A DNA stretch of 64,000 nt from CAVRZJ01 sp964594125 (GCA_964594125.1 CAZQLL010000006.1:1-64000); one strand, 5' to 3'; positions 24,430 to 33,665 are shown, counted from the stretch's first letter. Numbers and translations are program-made. The notes: a model not told the origin generated them from the sequence alone.

Positions 24430-25292
24430 GAGCGCACCACCTCGAAGGCGCGCACGCGGCGCACGAGCATGGCGAGGAACACCGCGCTGGTCACGGCGAG
24501 CGCGGCGACCGACGCCACCGCCGGCAGCGCCCCGCTGACCGACGGTATGCCGAAGAAGTCGCTCCACAGGAAGCGCATCAGCTTGGCGGCGATCAGCACG
24601 CTCCCCCACTCGGTGTCGAGCGCCTCGTTGACCATCGCGCCCATGGCGCTGGAGACGAAGAAGTAGCCGAACACCGACAGCGTCGCGATCGGCCGCCAGC
24701 GCACCCACGCCGAGATCGCCAGCGTCAGCAGCGACACCACGAGGATCCACAGCAGCGAACAGCTCATGATCCCGGCAGCGATGCGCAGGTTGCCCGCGAG
24801 CCAGCTCCACCCCTGCAGCGCGCTCTGCAGCCCGAACAGCAGCATGATCGGCACCCATGTCAGCACCGACATCATCCCCACCAGCACCAGCAGCTTGCCG
24901 GCGATGTAGTCGCGCTTGCGGATCGGCCGCGCGAGGTAGAGCGGCAGCGCGTTGTTGGCGAGGTCGGGCGCCACGAGACCGGGGCCGACGAGCGCCGCCA
25001 GCAACGAGCCGAGGGTGGTCTGGACGATCAGGAAGCGAAGGAAGAAATCGCCGTTGATCGGCAGCAGGTCGTCGAGCCCCGCCTCGAGCACCTTCAGGCC
25101 CATCGGGTTGAAGTGGAGGTAGATCAGCACGGCGCCGACCAGCGGCGCGGCGAACGAGAGCGCGAAGAACATCACGAACAGGCGCGTGGAAGCGAGCGCG
25201 CGCAGGTCGTAGCGCGTGAACACGAGGAAGCGCCGGCGCCGCAGCCCCGCCGGCGCCGCTCCCGCCTGATACCTACGCCGATAGACGGCCAT
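24426..25292 (-). CDS. ABC-2 type exporter permease (first pair)
   Basis: 288 aa. A short basic N-terminus (YRRRYQAG) leads into FTRYDLRALASTRLFVMFFALSFAAPL, the usual start of ABC-2 permeases, then about six membrane segments. LANNALPLYLARPIRKRDYIAGKLLV is the conserved coupling region of this family. It overlaps the first ATPase by 20 bp and the second by ATGA. The four genes form two ATPase/permease pairs in order ATPase-permease-ATPase-permease on the minus strand, so they probably act as two linked exporters. Confidence 0.87.
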   Translation of the reverse strand: MAVYRRRYQAGAAPAGLRRRRFLVFTRYDLRALASTRLFVMFFALSFAAPLVGAVLIYLHFNPMGLKVLEAGLDDLLPINGDFFLRFLIVQTTLGSLLAALVGPGLVAPDLANNALPLYLARPIRKRDYIAGKLLVLVGMMSVLTWVPIMLLFGLQSALQGWSWLAGNLRIAAGIMSCSLLWILVVSLLTLAISAWVRWRPIATLSVFGYFFVSSAMGAMVNEALDTEWGSVLIAAKLMRFLWSDFFGIPSVSGALPAVASVAALAVTSAVFLAMLVRRVRAFEVVRS

Positions 25293-26250
25293 GACCGTTC
25301 TCCATCGCCTTCAGGAAGATGTCCTGCAGCGAGTCGCGCTTGTAGGTGAGGCGGCGGATCTCGACGTCGTGTGCCCCGGCGACGGCGTACAGGTCGCGGA
25401 TTTCGACGCCCTCGGGGAGGATCATCTTGAGCCGGCCGCCCGGCGCCGCCGCGCACTCGCAGCCGCGCGCATGCGCCATCGCCACCAGCGGCTGCTGGTC
25501 GCCCACCACCTCGAGCTCGAGGAACTTGCGGTTGGTGCGCCGCTCGGCCTCGAGGTCGCACGTCGACGCCACCTCGCCGTCCTTGAGGATGAGCACCTCG
25601 TCGCAGCACTCCTCGACATCCTTCAGCAGGTGCGACGAGAGGATGATCCGGGTTGCGCCCGAGGCACGCACCTCCTTGATCAGGTTGATCATGCGCGCCC
25701 GCACCGGCGGGTCCATGCCGTTGGTCGGCTCGTCGAGAATCAGCAGGCGCGGGCCCGCGACCACCGCCTGCGCCAGCTTGGTCATCTGCCGCATGCCGAG
25801 CGAGTAGGTGCCGACCGGACGGTAGCGCGCCTCGCCCAGCCCGGCCCAGGTGAGCGCCTCGTGGGCACGCTCGAGCGCGATCCCCGGCGCCATCCCGCCC
25901 AGCTCGGCGAGCATGGTGGTCAGCCGCACCGCGCTCATGCCGGCGACGAAGGCGTCGTTCTCGGGCATGTACCCGGTGGCGGCGCGGATCATCGGCGTCT
26001 CGGCGCGGACGTCGAGGCCGAGCACGCGGGCGGCGCCGGCCTCGGCCGGAAAGAACCCGAGCAGCGTGTGCAGCAGCGTCGTCTTGCCGGCGCCGTTGGG
26101 CCCCAGGAGGCCGATCGACCCTCCCCGCAAGGAAGCGGTCAGCCCCTTCAGCACCTGGCGCCCGCCCAGGCGGACACGCAAATCCGCGAGCTCCACCGTG
26201 GGGCTCGGGGTACCGTCGTCGCGCCCGGCCTCGACCGGCGTTCCACTCAT
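25273..26250 (-). CDS. ABC exporter ATPase (first pair)
   Basis: 325 aa from the ATG at 26250. Walker A is GPNGAGKTTLLHTL, the signature is YSLGMRQM, Walker B is LLILDEPTNGMDP, and the H-loop is LSSHLLKD. The C-terminal ~90 residues match the regulatory tail of ABC-2 exporter ATPases. It follows the FecR/DUF3352 gene by 65 bp and overlaps its permease by 20 bp. Position in one operon with an ECF sigma factor and its probable anti-sigma factor suggests induction by envelope stress or by the exported compound. Confidence 0.92.
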   Translation of the reverse strand: MSGTPVEAGRDDGTPSPTVELADLRVRLGGRQVLKGLTASLRGGSIGLLGPNGAGKTTLLHTLLGFFPAEAGAARVLGLDVRAETPMIRAATGYMPENDAFVAGMSAVRLTTMLAELGGMAPGIALERAHEALTWAGLGEARYRPVGTYSLGMRQMTKLAQAVVAGPRLLILDEPTNGMDPPVRARMINLIKEVRASGATRIILSSHLLKDVEECCDEVLILKDGEVASTCDLEAERRTNRKFLELEVVGDQQPLVAMAHARGCECAAAPGGRLKMILPEGVEIRDLYAVAGAHDVEIRRLTYKRDSLQDIFLKAMENGHGRLSA

Positions 26251-26315
26251 GCTTCCGGTCCTCCCGTCCGGGCCGGGAGCGCCCATCGCTCCCGGTCCGG
26301 CGCCATCGAACAACG

Positions 26316-28976
26316 TTAGATCTCCGTCCCCGGCGCGCTCTCGGCGGCGTGATGCCGGCCCGCCGAGAGCTGCGCCTGCGCCATCGCCTCCAGCATCTGC
26401 CCCGGGTTGAGCAGGTCGAGCCCGGTGCCGGTGATGACGATGCGGTCGCGCTCGGCGGTGACGCAGAACGCCATGATCGACTGCTTTGCGAGCAGGTCCT
26501 TGAGCTCGGCGAGGCCCGGCTGGCCGGCCGCGGCAGCTCCGGCCGGAACGGCGGCGGCGAGCGCCGAGCCGAGCGTCCCGGAGTTCACGTAGACGATCCC
26601 GGAGTACTGCTCCTGGCCGTCGACCGGCAGCGAGCGCTTGAACTCGGCGCTGGCGGCCAGTGTCAGGCCGGACGCCCGGGTGCGCAGCGCGTCCTTGAGG
26701 GCGAGGCGGTCGGGCGCCAGCAGCCAGTACCCGTCGGCGAAGGTGTAGTGCAGCTCGGAGGCTTGGCCGCCGCCGCTCACGCGGTAGAACGTCGCCCCGC
26801 CGTCGGTCGACTCCTCGACGGCCATGGCGGGCTTGCCCTCGGCCGCGAGCTGGCGATTGGCCTCGGCGAGCAGCTTGCCGAGCGTCGCCTGCAGGCGCGA
26901 CTGATCCTCGACCAGCACCACCACGCGCCACGCCGGCGCCGGCAGCACCGGGCCGTCGACGGCGAACAGGAACTCACCGCCGAGCGGGCCGGCGAGGTCG
27001 TCGCGCAGGCTCAACGAGTGCTCCTGCTCGAACGCCAGCAGCTTGCCGAACCCCTCGGGGTCGCGCTGCCGCACGACGGCGATCACCTCGTCGGCGATCT
27101 CGCGCGGCTCCTTGGCGAGCACGCACCCCGCCACATACGCGTTCGGCGAGATGAATTCGAGGGAGCCCATCGGCGCCGGCGCGCCCAGCCACGCCGGGAC
27201 GCCGCGCCGGTCCTGGGCGAACGTCAGCACGCCGCGGAGCTGGCCCTGTGTCTCGGTGCGCTTGTGCTCGACGAGCAGGTACTGCACGTCGGTCAGCCCG
27301 AGGTCCGCCGCCACCTGCGTGCCGGTCTCGCCCGGGTGCCGGGCCGTGCCGGCGGCGGTGACGCGCGCGAGGTCGGCGGCGAACAGCCAGGTGACCCCGC
27401 CCTCGTAGCTGCGCGAGAGCTGCGCGTGGAACGGCGTGCCGGCGAACCCCGGCGCGCCTGCGCCGCCCGCCAGTCGCACGATCTCGGCGGCGTCGTTGGT
27501 GGCGACGGCGACGCTGGCGCCGACCCACACGAGCAGGCCGTGGCCTGTCACGGCGGGGATCGCAGCCGGGTCGCTCACGACCACGACCGGGATCTCCTCG
27601 CCGGACTCCGAGCGCACACGCTGCAGGCCCGACTCGATGGCGGCGAGCAGCCCGGCACGGTCGCGCACCTCGGCGAGCAGGACGACGCGCGTCGACGAGC
27701 CGGCCGGCATCCCGGCCACGCCGACGACGACCTCGTCGCCGATACCGGCGCCGAGCGCGCGGAAGCGCGACAGCACCTCGGCCAGGTCCGGCGCGTTCGG
27801 GTTGCTCTCGCGGTGCGCCGCGAACCACTCCGCGAGCTGCGGGCTCGCCTCGATGCGCTGCAGCAAATCCTCGCCGGCGCTCGCCAGGTCGCCGGTGACG
27901 TTGGGCGCCGCGGCGTAGACGAACGTGTCGGCCGGCAGCAGCGGCAGCAGTTGCGAGTCGAAGCGCGTCGGCACTGCGGCGAGACGCTCCGCCATCGCGT
28001 CGGAGACCGCGGAGAGCTCGTGCAGCAACGCCGCGTAGCGCTCCCGCTCCGCCGACCAGGCGAACTCGTCGGCGACCGGGACCGGCGCGATGTTCACCTG
28101 CGTCGCCGTCTGCTGCCCGGGGGTGAGCTTGGTCACGGCGCCGCCGTGCTCCACCCACACCTCGCCCTCGGCGACCGCGACGCGCGATCCCTTGGCGCCG
28201 TGACTGACCGCGAAGATCGTGCCCTTGACCGCCACCTCGCAGTCGGGCGCCGCGACGAACAGCCGCCGCTCGCCGGCCTGCTTCGCGGCCTCGACGATCA
28301 CGCTGCCGCGCTTCAGCTCGATGACAGTGCCTGCCCGGCGTGCCTCGACGGACAGCTCGGAGTGCTCGTTCACCTCGATCCGCGAGCCGTCGGCCAGGCG
28401 CAGCACCGCGCGGGAGCCGCGGCCGGTGCGGACCGCCTGGTCGGGCGCGATCGCCTCGGCGGCGCGGATAGGCACCGGCTGCGTGCCGTCGACGCGGAAC
28501 AACGTCCCGTCGACGCGCTCGGCCACCATCCGCGCCTGATCCTGCGGCACCAGCAACCGGTCGATCACGCCGAAGTTGGCGATGGCCGCGCCGGCGACGA
28601 CGACCGCCGCGGCCGCCGCCCAGCGCTTCCACGCCGCAAACCGCGCCAGCTCGGGGCGGACGCCCGGCTTCGCGGCCGATCCCGCCTGCCAGAGCGCCCG
28701 GCGGCAGCTCACGCAGCCGCGCACGTGATCCTCGAACAGCTCGCGCCTGGCGGCCGGCAGCGTGCGATCGCGATACGCGTCGATCATCGCGACGAACGCG
28801 CCGCAGTCCAGTACGCCGCCGCTCTCGTCGACGGCCGCCGGGGCCGCGGAGCCCGTAATCCTCCGCCACGCGCGCTCGCCGGCTTCCCTTGCAGCGGCGG
28901 CGGGAAACTCGGTGTGCCTGAGCGCCTCCACCTCGCGCTCCAGCATCTCCTTACCATTCCTGTCGATCGTGCTCAT
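26316..28976 (-). CDS. Anti-sigma-like zinc-finger/FecR/DUF3352 protein
   Basis: 886 aa. Residues 58-95 hold a putative zinc-binding anti-sigma motif (H-x3-C-x2-C, H84, C88, C91). One membrane segment lies at about 117-136. A FecR-type domain (about 175-285, DGSRIEVNEHSELSVE ... VKGTIFAVSHG) follows. The long remainder (about 320-870) matches DUF3352, an extracytoplasmic domain of unknown function (FVYAAAPNVTGDL, AEFISPN-like and GYWLLAPDR segments). The start overlaps the ECF sigma gene by ATGA. The layout predicts a membrane anti-sigma factor with a very large periplasmic sensor. FecR domains usually transmit ligand or assembly signals. Confidence 0.87.
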   Translation of the reverse strand: MSTIDRNGKEMLEREVEALRHTEFPAAAAREAGERAWRRITGSAAPAAVDESGGVLDCGAFVAMIDAYRDRTLPAARRELFEDHVRGCVSCRRALWQAGSAAKPGVRPELARFAAWKRWAAAAAVVVAGAAIANFGVIDRLLVPQDQARMVAERVDGTLFRVDGTQPVPIRAAEAIAPDQAVRTGRGSRAVLRLADGSRIEVNEHSELSVEARRAGTVIELKRGSVIVEAAKQAGERRLFVAAPDCEVAVKGTIFAVSHGAKGSRVAVAEGEVWVEHGGAVTKLTPGQQTATQVNIAPVPVADEFAWSAERERYAALLHELSAVSDAMAERLAAVPTRFDSQLLPLLPADTFVYAAAPNVTGDLASAGEDLLQRIEASPQLAEWFAAHRESNPNAPDLAEVLSRFRALGAGIGDEVVVGVAGMPAGSSTRVVLLAEVRDRAGLLAAIESGLQRVRSESGEEIPVVVVSDPAAIPAVTGHGLLVWVGASVAVATNDAAEIVRLAGGAGAPGFAGTPFHAQLSRSYEGGVTWLFAADLARVTAAGTARHPGETGTQVAADLGLTDVQYLLVEHKRTETQGQLRGVLTFAQDRRGVPAWLGAPAPMGSLEFISPNAYVAGCVLAKEPREIADEVIAVVRQRDPEGFGKLLAFEQEHSLSLRDDLAGPLGGEFLFAVDGPVLPAPAWRVVVLVEDQSRLQATLGKLLAEANRQLAAEGKPAMAVEESTDGGATFYRVSGGGQASELHYTFADGYWLLAPDRLALKDALRTRASGLTLAASAEFKRSLPVDGQEQYSGIVYVNSGTLGSALAAAVPAGAAAAGQPGLAELKDLLAKQSIMAFCVTAERDRIVITGTGLDLLNPGQMLEAMAQAQLSAGRHHAAESAPGTEI

Positions 28977-29518
28977 GACGATGCCCTCCTCTCCGTCGAA
29001 AGCTCGGTTTGGAGACGGCGCCGGGCGCGGTGCAACGTCACCGCCACGGACCCCCAGGAGATACCGAGCAGCCGGCCGATCTCCCGGTTGGAATAGCCCT
29101 CGACGTGCCGCAGCACGAACACCTCGGCCGCCCGCTCGGGCAGCCGGGCGAGCGCGGCGCGCAGCCGGTCGCCCTGCTCGGCGCTCGCCACCAGCCGAAG
29201 CTGGGGCGCGTCGACCGCCTCGCGGGCTGCCGGCATCGCCTCGAGCGGCACGCTGCGCTGACGGCGCCTGAGGATGTCGAGCGACATGTTCACGGCAGCG
29301 CGATGAAGGTAGGGGCCGGGGTTGACCCCGTCCTCGAAGCGCTGCTCGCGCTGCATGAGCCGGACGAACACGGCGTGCAGCACGTCCTCGGCATCCCCCG
29401 GGTCGCGGGTCAGGCGGTACGCCGTGCGCACGATCATCTCGTGATGCTGCCGGTACAACCGTTCCAGGTCGCCGGCGATGATCGGCTCGGGGTGCGGCGT
29501 GTTCTTCAGGGCGTTCAC
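28973..29518 (-). CDS. ECF-family RNA polymerase sigma factor
   Basis: 181 aa from a GTG at 29518 with GGAGG 7 nt upstream. An in-frame ATG at 29545 lies at the predicted transcription start and lacks a ribosome site. Region 2 reads LYRQHHEMIVRTAYRLTRDPGDAEDVLHAVF, and region 4 reads LPERAAEVFVLRHVEGYSNREIGRLLGISWGSVAVTLHRARRRL. It should direct its own operon: TGTAAT-N16-CGTA upstream fits an ECF-type promoter. The gene is coupled by ATGA to the zinc-finger/FecR/DUF3352 gene, its likely anti-sigma partner. Confidence 0.92.
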   Translation of the reverse strand: MNALKNTPHPEPIIAGDLERLYRQHHEMIVRTAYRLTRDPGDAEDVLHAVFVRLMQREQRFEDGVNPGPYLHRAAVNMSLDILRRRQRSVPLEAMPAAREAVDAPQLRLVASAEQGDRLRAALARLPERAAEVFVLRHVEGYSNREIGRLLGISWGSVAVTLHRARRRLQTELSTERRASS

Positions 29519-29551
29519 CGTAGGTCCTCCCAACGTGTCCTCCACCTGAAG

Positions 29552-29577
29552 TACGCGGCGCTGCCCGGACCATTACA
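29552..29577 (-). promoter_or_regulatory. Putative ECF-type promoter
   Basis: On the minus strand TGTAAT (29577-29572), a 16-bp spacer and CGTA (29555-29552) resemble the AAC/AAT-containing -35 and CGT-containing -10 used by many ECF sigma factors. It lies about 34 bp before the GTG start of the sigma gene. Autoregulation is the expected circuit. Confidence 0.45.
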
Positions 29578-29668
29578 CCCGTCGCAGCGCCCGAGGGAGG
29601 TTCTCGCCATGCCAACAGTACGAGCGGGCGCACCGCGTTGTTCGCGGGAGCGCCGGCCCGCGGCGCCG

Positions 29669-31159
29669 TCAGAAGCCGAGATCGGCCATCGGCGTCCCCT
29701 CCATGGAGCCGGGGACGGGGACGCCCAACAGCCGCAGCAGCGTCGGCGCGAGGTCGATCATGTGGCCGGCCGGAAGCACCCTGCCCGGCGCGACGCCGGC
29801 GCCGCGGACGGCGAGAAGCCCCTCCTGTGCGTGGTACCCCATGAACGGGTACTCCCAGTTGAGGGCGTTGTCGCTCACCGCCTCGCGGTGGAGCTGCACC
29901 CTGCCGTCGTAGTCGCGGTCGAGCACGGCGACCACGTCGGGGAAGCGCTCGAGGTGCGGGCCGTGGAACATCTCCTCGCGCCGGCAGACGCGCCGGCAGA
30001 CGCGGGCGCCGCGCGCCGGGTCGACCAGCGAGCCGAGGCGCTCGCACACCTCGTCCCGCACCCGCTCGTACTCCGCGCCCGGCGCGACGATCCCGTACTT
30101 CTGCCGGCCGGCACGGTTCACCTCGACCCCGACGAGGGGGTAGAAGAACTCGACGCCGTAGGCGCGGGTCGCCGTGAAGTCGACGAACGCGTCGTTGTGG
30201 GTGAGCGAGAGCACGCCCTCGCGCACCGAGCCGCGCAGCCACGGGCGCATCGCCTGGTGCAGCCGCAGGCGGCGGCCGAGCTGCACCAGCCGGTTGGTCG
30301 CCTCGGCCAGGCCGAAGCGTTCGACGGCGCGCGAGCGCAGGCGCAGCAGCCCGGCGTCGGCGAGCCAGCGCGTCACGCTCAGCATCCGCCGCGGCGCCGG
30401 GCCGCCGCCGTGGTCGGAGAAGACGACGAGCACGTCGTCCTCGCCCGCCGCCGCGGCGTAGCCGGCGAGCGTGCGGTCGACGCGCGCGTAGACGCGCCGG
30501 ATCCGCTCCCACGCCGAGCGGTCGTCGCGCGCCCAGAAGTAGTGGTGCGCGAGATCCGGCGCCGGGATGCACGTGCACATGAGGTCGTAGTCGCCTGCGC
30601 GCCAGAGGTCGAGCGACACCTCTTCGAGGCGCGCCTGAAGCCCGCTCAGGTACACCTCGACACCGTCCTTGTCCTCGTAGCGGAAGCGCAGCAGCGGCCG
30701 CTCGGCGAACGCGCCGAGGCGCGCCGACAGCTCGGGCGGCCAGGTCGGCGGGCGGCGCTCGTCGGGGAGCGGGAAGCCGCTGATCATCACGCCCTCGACC
30801 GGCCACGGCGGATACGTCATCGGCAGGAACACCGCCGCCACGCGGCGGCCGTGGCGCGACAGGATCGAGAACACCGTGTCGTCCGCGTAGCTCGCCGAGC
30901 CGGCGAGGCGAGCGTGGGTGCCGTGGTAGGAGCGCGCGTCGACCTGCACGTAGTCGAGCACGCCGTGCACCCCGACCGACTGTCCCGTGAACAGTGTCAC
31001 CCACGCCGCCGCCGAGATCGGGTAGGGCGCCAGCAGCGCCCGGCTGCTGCCGCTCGCCAGCACCTCGGCGAACGCCGGCAGCACGCCGTCGCGCAGGAAC
31101 GGCTCGGTGTAGTAGGGCCCGAACCCGTGCAGCGCCACCGCCAGGACGCGCCGTCTCAT
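29669..31159 (-). CDS. AlkP-superfamily phosphodiesterase/phosphohydrolase
   Basis: 496 aa. The family pattern of type I phosphodiesterase/nucleotide pyrophosphatase enzymes is clear. PISAAAWVTLFTG carries the Ser/Thr nucleophile region and GVHGVLDY follows. CIPAPDLAHHYFW and VVFSDHGGGP supply metal ligands. The first metal ligand is normally Asp (LDGxxP), but here the motif reads ALHGFGP, with His. The predicted role is hydrolysis of a phosphodiester or phosphonate in the cytoplasm; no signal peptide is present. It overlaps the glycosyltransferase gene upstream by ATGA, so a role in glycolipid or surface-polymer metabolism is possible. Confidence 0.83.
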   Translation of the reverse strand: MRRRVLAVALHGFGPYYTEPFLRDGVLPAFAEVLASGSSRALLAPYPISAAAWVTLFTGQSVGVHGVLDYVQVDARSYHGTHARLAGSASYADDTVFSILSRHGRRVAAVFLPMTYPPWPVEGVMISGFPLPDERRPPTWPPELSARLGAFAERPLLRFRYEDKDGVEVYLSGLQARLEEVSLDLWRAGDYDLMCTCIPAPDLAHHYFWARDDRSAWERIRRVYARVDRTLAGYAAAAGEDDVLVVFSDHGGGPAPRRMLSVTRWLADAGLLRLRSRAVERFGLAEATNRLVQLGRRLRLHQAMRPWLRGSVREGVLSLTHNDAFVDFTATRAYGVEFFYPLVGVEVNRAGRQKYGIVAPGAEYERVRDEVCERLGSLVDPARGARVCRRVCRREEMFHGPHLERFPDVVAVLDRDYDGRVQLHREAVSDNALNWEYPFMGYHAQEGLLAVRGAGVAPGRVLPAGHMIDLAPTLLRLLGVPVPGSMEGTPMADLGF

Positions 31160-32310
31160 GCCGCCTCACCCTCCGCCGCCGCCGCCGCGGCAGCCGCATC
31201 GCCGCCGGCGGCGAGCGCCGCCCACAGCCGTTCGTAGCGGCGGGCGACGGCGCGGATGTCGAACGCCGCGAGGCGAGCCTGCGCCGCCGCCGCCAGCCGG
31301 CGGCCGCGCTCCGGATCGTCGAGCAGCGCCGCGAGCGCGGCGGCGAGCGGCTCGACCTCGCCGGGCGGCACCAGCACGCCGTCGCGCCCGTCCTCGACCA
31401 TCTCGACTACACCACCGGTGCGCGAGGCGACGACCGGTACGCCGGCGGCGAACGCCTCGAGCAGCGCCAGCCCCTGCGGCTCGGCGAGCGACGGGAAGGC
31501 GAAGACGTCGGCCGCGGCGAGGAGCTCGCAGGTCGGATGCACGGTGCCGTGGAATGTCACCAGTGCCGAGATCCCGAGCGCCGCCGCCAGCTCCGCGAGC
31601 CGCCGACGGCGCGGGCCGTCGCCGACCAGCCACAGCTCGGCGCCGCGTGCCGGGCCGCAGCGGGCGAACGCCCGCAGCAGCACGTCGTGCCCTTTCTGCG
31701 GCACCAGCCGTCCGACCGCGACCACAACCGGCCGCCGGCGGCGGTGCGGCGCGGCCTGGCGTGCGGCGGCGGCCGTCCGGAACGGCGCCGGGTCGATGCC
31801 GCAGTGCACGACGAGCGAGCGCTCCTCCGGCACGCCGAGCGCGCCGACGACGAAGCGCCGCACCGCGGCCGAACCGGCGACCACCGCCGTGGCCCGCGGA
31901 AGCAGCGCCCGCAGCGCCGCCATCTTGCGGCGGGCCGACGGTTCGCACTGGTAGACCAGCGCCGCGGTCGCCGGGCAGCGTGCCAGGCACGCCGCGGGGA
32001 GCCCCCAGAACACTCCCGCCTCGCCGTGCGTCTGCACGACGTGGGGCCGCTCCCGGCGGAGTGCGAGCGCGAGACGGGCGAGCATGGCGAGCCCGGAGCG
32101 CTCGCCGCGCCGGAGCTGGGTCACCTCCGCGGCGCTCCCGGCCAGGCGCGCCAGCGGCGGGCCTCCCGGCCCCAGGCAGAGCACGCGCTGGCGCACGCGC
32201 GCCGGGTCGACACGGCCGACGAGGTCGAGCAGGAAAAGCTCGCCGCCGCCGACCTCGGAGAGCCAGCCGACGTGCGCGACCGTGAGCGGTGCACTCGCTG
32301 CGGGGGCCAT
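31156..32310 (-). CDS. GT4-family glycosyltransferase
   Basis: 384 aa from the ATG at 32310. An ATG seven codons upstream (32331) precedes the predicted -10 box and is unlikely. N-terminal VAHVGWLSEVGGGELFLLDLV is the GT-B acceptor-side start with the glycine-rich loop. The donor domain has VGRLVPQKGHDVLLRAFA, ELWLVGDGPRRRRL and PSLAEPQGLALLEAFAAGVPVVAS with the E-x7-E type motif. It probably transfers a hexose to a lipid or polysaccharide at the cytoplasmic face. Ala-rich tail at the C-terminus. Coupled by ATGA to the AlkP-superfamily gene downstream. Confidence 0.87.
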   Translation of the reverse strand: MAPAASAPLTVAHVGWLSEVGGGELFLLDLVGRVDPARVRQRVLCLGPGGPPLARLAGSAAEVTQLRRGERSGLAMLARLALALRRERPHVVQTHGEAGVFWGLPAACLARCPATAALVYQCEPSARRKMAALRALLPRATAVVAGSAAVRRFVVGALGVPEERSLVVHCGIDPAPFRTAAAARQAAPHRRRRPVVVAVGRLVPQKGHDVLLRAFARCGPARGAELWLVGDGPRRRRLAELAAALGISALVTFHGTVHPTCELLAAADVFAFPSLAEPQGLALLEAFAAGVPVVASRTGGVVEMVEDGRDGVLVPPGEVEPLAAALAALLDDPERGRRLAAAAQARLAAFDIRAVARRYERLWAALAAGGDAAAAAAAAEGEAA

Positions 32311-32321
32311 GGGAACGTCGG

Positions 32322-32331
32322 ATGCTAGCAT
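32322..32331. promoter_or_regulatory. Symmetric -10 element ATGCTAGCAT
   Basis: The perfect 10-bp palindrome ATGCTAGCAT reads TAGCAT on both strands. On the minus strand it lies 12 nt before the glycosyltransferase ATG at 32310; the divergent glycosyltransferase starts 153 bp away on the plus strand. The same palindrome occurs at 40912-40921 between another divergent pair. TAGCAT is also the -10 of the korDABC promoter. Confidence 0.45.
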
Positions 32332-32483
32332 GCAGCACCCTGCGGACGGATGCCGGTCAGAGACTGCGGCGCCTGGGCTTTCGGCCCACCGCCAGGGTCG
32401 AGGCGGCGGGTGGGGTGAGGACCGCGGCTCGGGCGCCGCGGGCGAGGGGCCGGCGGCAGCCCGCCCCTCGTAAGGGAGCGGGC

Positions 32484-33665
32484 GTGCGCGTGCTGACGCT
32501 GTGCAACAACTACCGGAGCCGCTGCAACGGCGAGCTCCGCGTCGTCGCGGCCACGCACGACCTGCTCGCCGCCGCCGGCGTCGACAGCCGGCTCCTGGTG
32601 CGCTCGAGCCGAGACGTCGAGACGGGCTTCGCCGCCAAGCTGCGCGCCTCCTTCGCCGCCCCGTACAGCCGCCGCGCGTACCGCGAGGTCCGTGACGTGC
32701 TCGGCGCCGCGCGCTTCGACGTCGTCCACGCCCACAACGTCTACCCCCTCCTTTCTCCGTCGGTGCTGCGCGCCGCGCGCGATGCGAGTGTGCCGGTCGT
32801 GCTGACCGCCCACAACTTCGGTCTCACCTGCCCGACATGGCACCACTTTCGCGCCGGCGCGGTGTGCGAACGCTGCCTCGGCGGCCGCGAGCACCGCTGC
32901 ATCCTCCACAACTGCCGCGGCGACCTAGCCGAGAGCACGGCCTACGCGGTGCGCGCGGCGGTGGCCCGGCGCTTCCGCCTCTTCACGGAGAACGTCACCC
33001 TGCTCGTCGCGCTGACGCGCTTTGCCGCGGAACGGTTCGTTGCCGCGGGATTCGCGCCGGAGCGCGTCGCGGTCCTGCCCAACATGGCGCCCGAGGTGAA
33101 GGCGCAGGCCGACGCCGGCGCCGGCGGCTACGTGGCGTTCGCCGGCCGCATGACCGCGGAGAAGGGGCTCGACACGGTGCTGGCGGCGGCGGCGCTGGTG
33201 CCGGAGGTCCCATTCCGCCTGGCTGGCGACGGCCCGATGCTTCCAGGGCTCGTCGCGCGCGCGCCGGCCAACGCCCGGTTCGTCGGCTTCCTCGACGGCG
33301 ACGAGCTGCACGCGTTCTACCGCGGCGCCCGTCTGTTGGTACTCCCCAGCCTGTGGTACGAAGGGTGCCCGATGGTGCTCCTGGAGGCGATGGCCCACGG
33401 CGTCCCGGCGGTCGCGTCGCGCATCGGCGGGCTCCCCGAGCTGGTGGAGGACGGCGTCACCGGCGCCCTCTGCGAGCCCGCCGACGCTGCCGCGCTGGCG
33501 CGCGTCGTCGCGGCGCTGTGGCGCGAGCCGGAGCGCTGCCGCCGGATGGGTGCGGCCGCCCGCCGGAGGGCGATCGAGGCGCACGGCAGCGCGGCGTTCC
33601 GCGACGCCCTGCTCGGCCTCTACCGCCGCGCCGCGGCGTTACCGCCGCCGGCCGGCGCAGCGTAG
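32484..33665 (+). CDS. GT4-family glycosyltransferase
   Basis: 393 aa from the GTG at 32484, preceded by AAGGGAG. The N-terminus VRVLTLCNNYRSRCNGELRV, then VVHAHNVYPLLSPSVL and VLTAHNFGLTCPTWHHFRAG with a Cys-rich loop (CERCLGGREHRCILHNC), is typical of one GT4 subgroup in capsule and exopolysaccharide clusters. The donor domain shows FAGRMTAEKGLDTVLAAA and PSLWYEGCPMVLLEAMAHG. The Cys-rich loop may bind metal. It is divergent from the other glycosyltransferase. The adaptor gene follows after 49 bp on the same strand. Confidence 0.88.
   Translation: MRVLTLCNNYRSRCNGELRVVAATHDLLAAAGVDSRLLVRSSRDVETGFAAKLRASFAAPYSRRAYREVRDVLGAARFDVVHAHNVYPLLSPSVLRAARDASVPVVLTAHNFGLTCPTWHHFRAGAVCERCLGGREHRCILHNCRGDLAESTAYAVRAAVARRFRLFTENVTLLVALTRFAAERFVAAGFAPERVAVLPNMAPEVKAQADAGAGGYVAFAGRMTAEKGLDTVLAAAALVPEVPFRLAGDGPMLPGLVARAPANARFVGFLDGDELHAFYRGARLLVLPSLWYEGCPMVLLEAMAHGVPAVASRIGGLPELVEDGVTGALCEPADAAALARVVAALWREPERCRRMGAAARRRAIEAHGSAAFRDALLGLYRRAAALPPPAGAA

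Noticed and set aside
29519..29545. ATG at 29545 as the start of the ECF sigma factor
   Set aside because: No ribosome site precedes it and it falls at the predicted transcription start. GTG at 29518 has GGAGG at 7-nt spacing.
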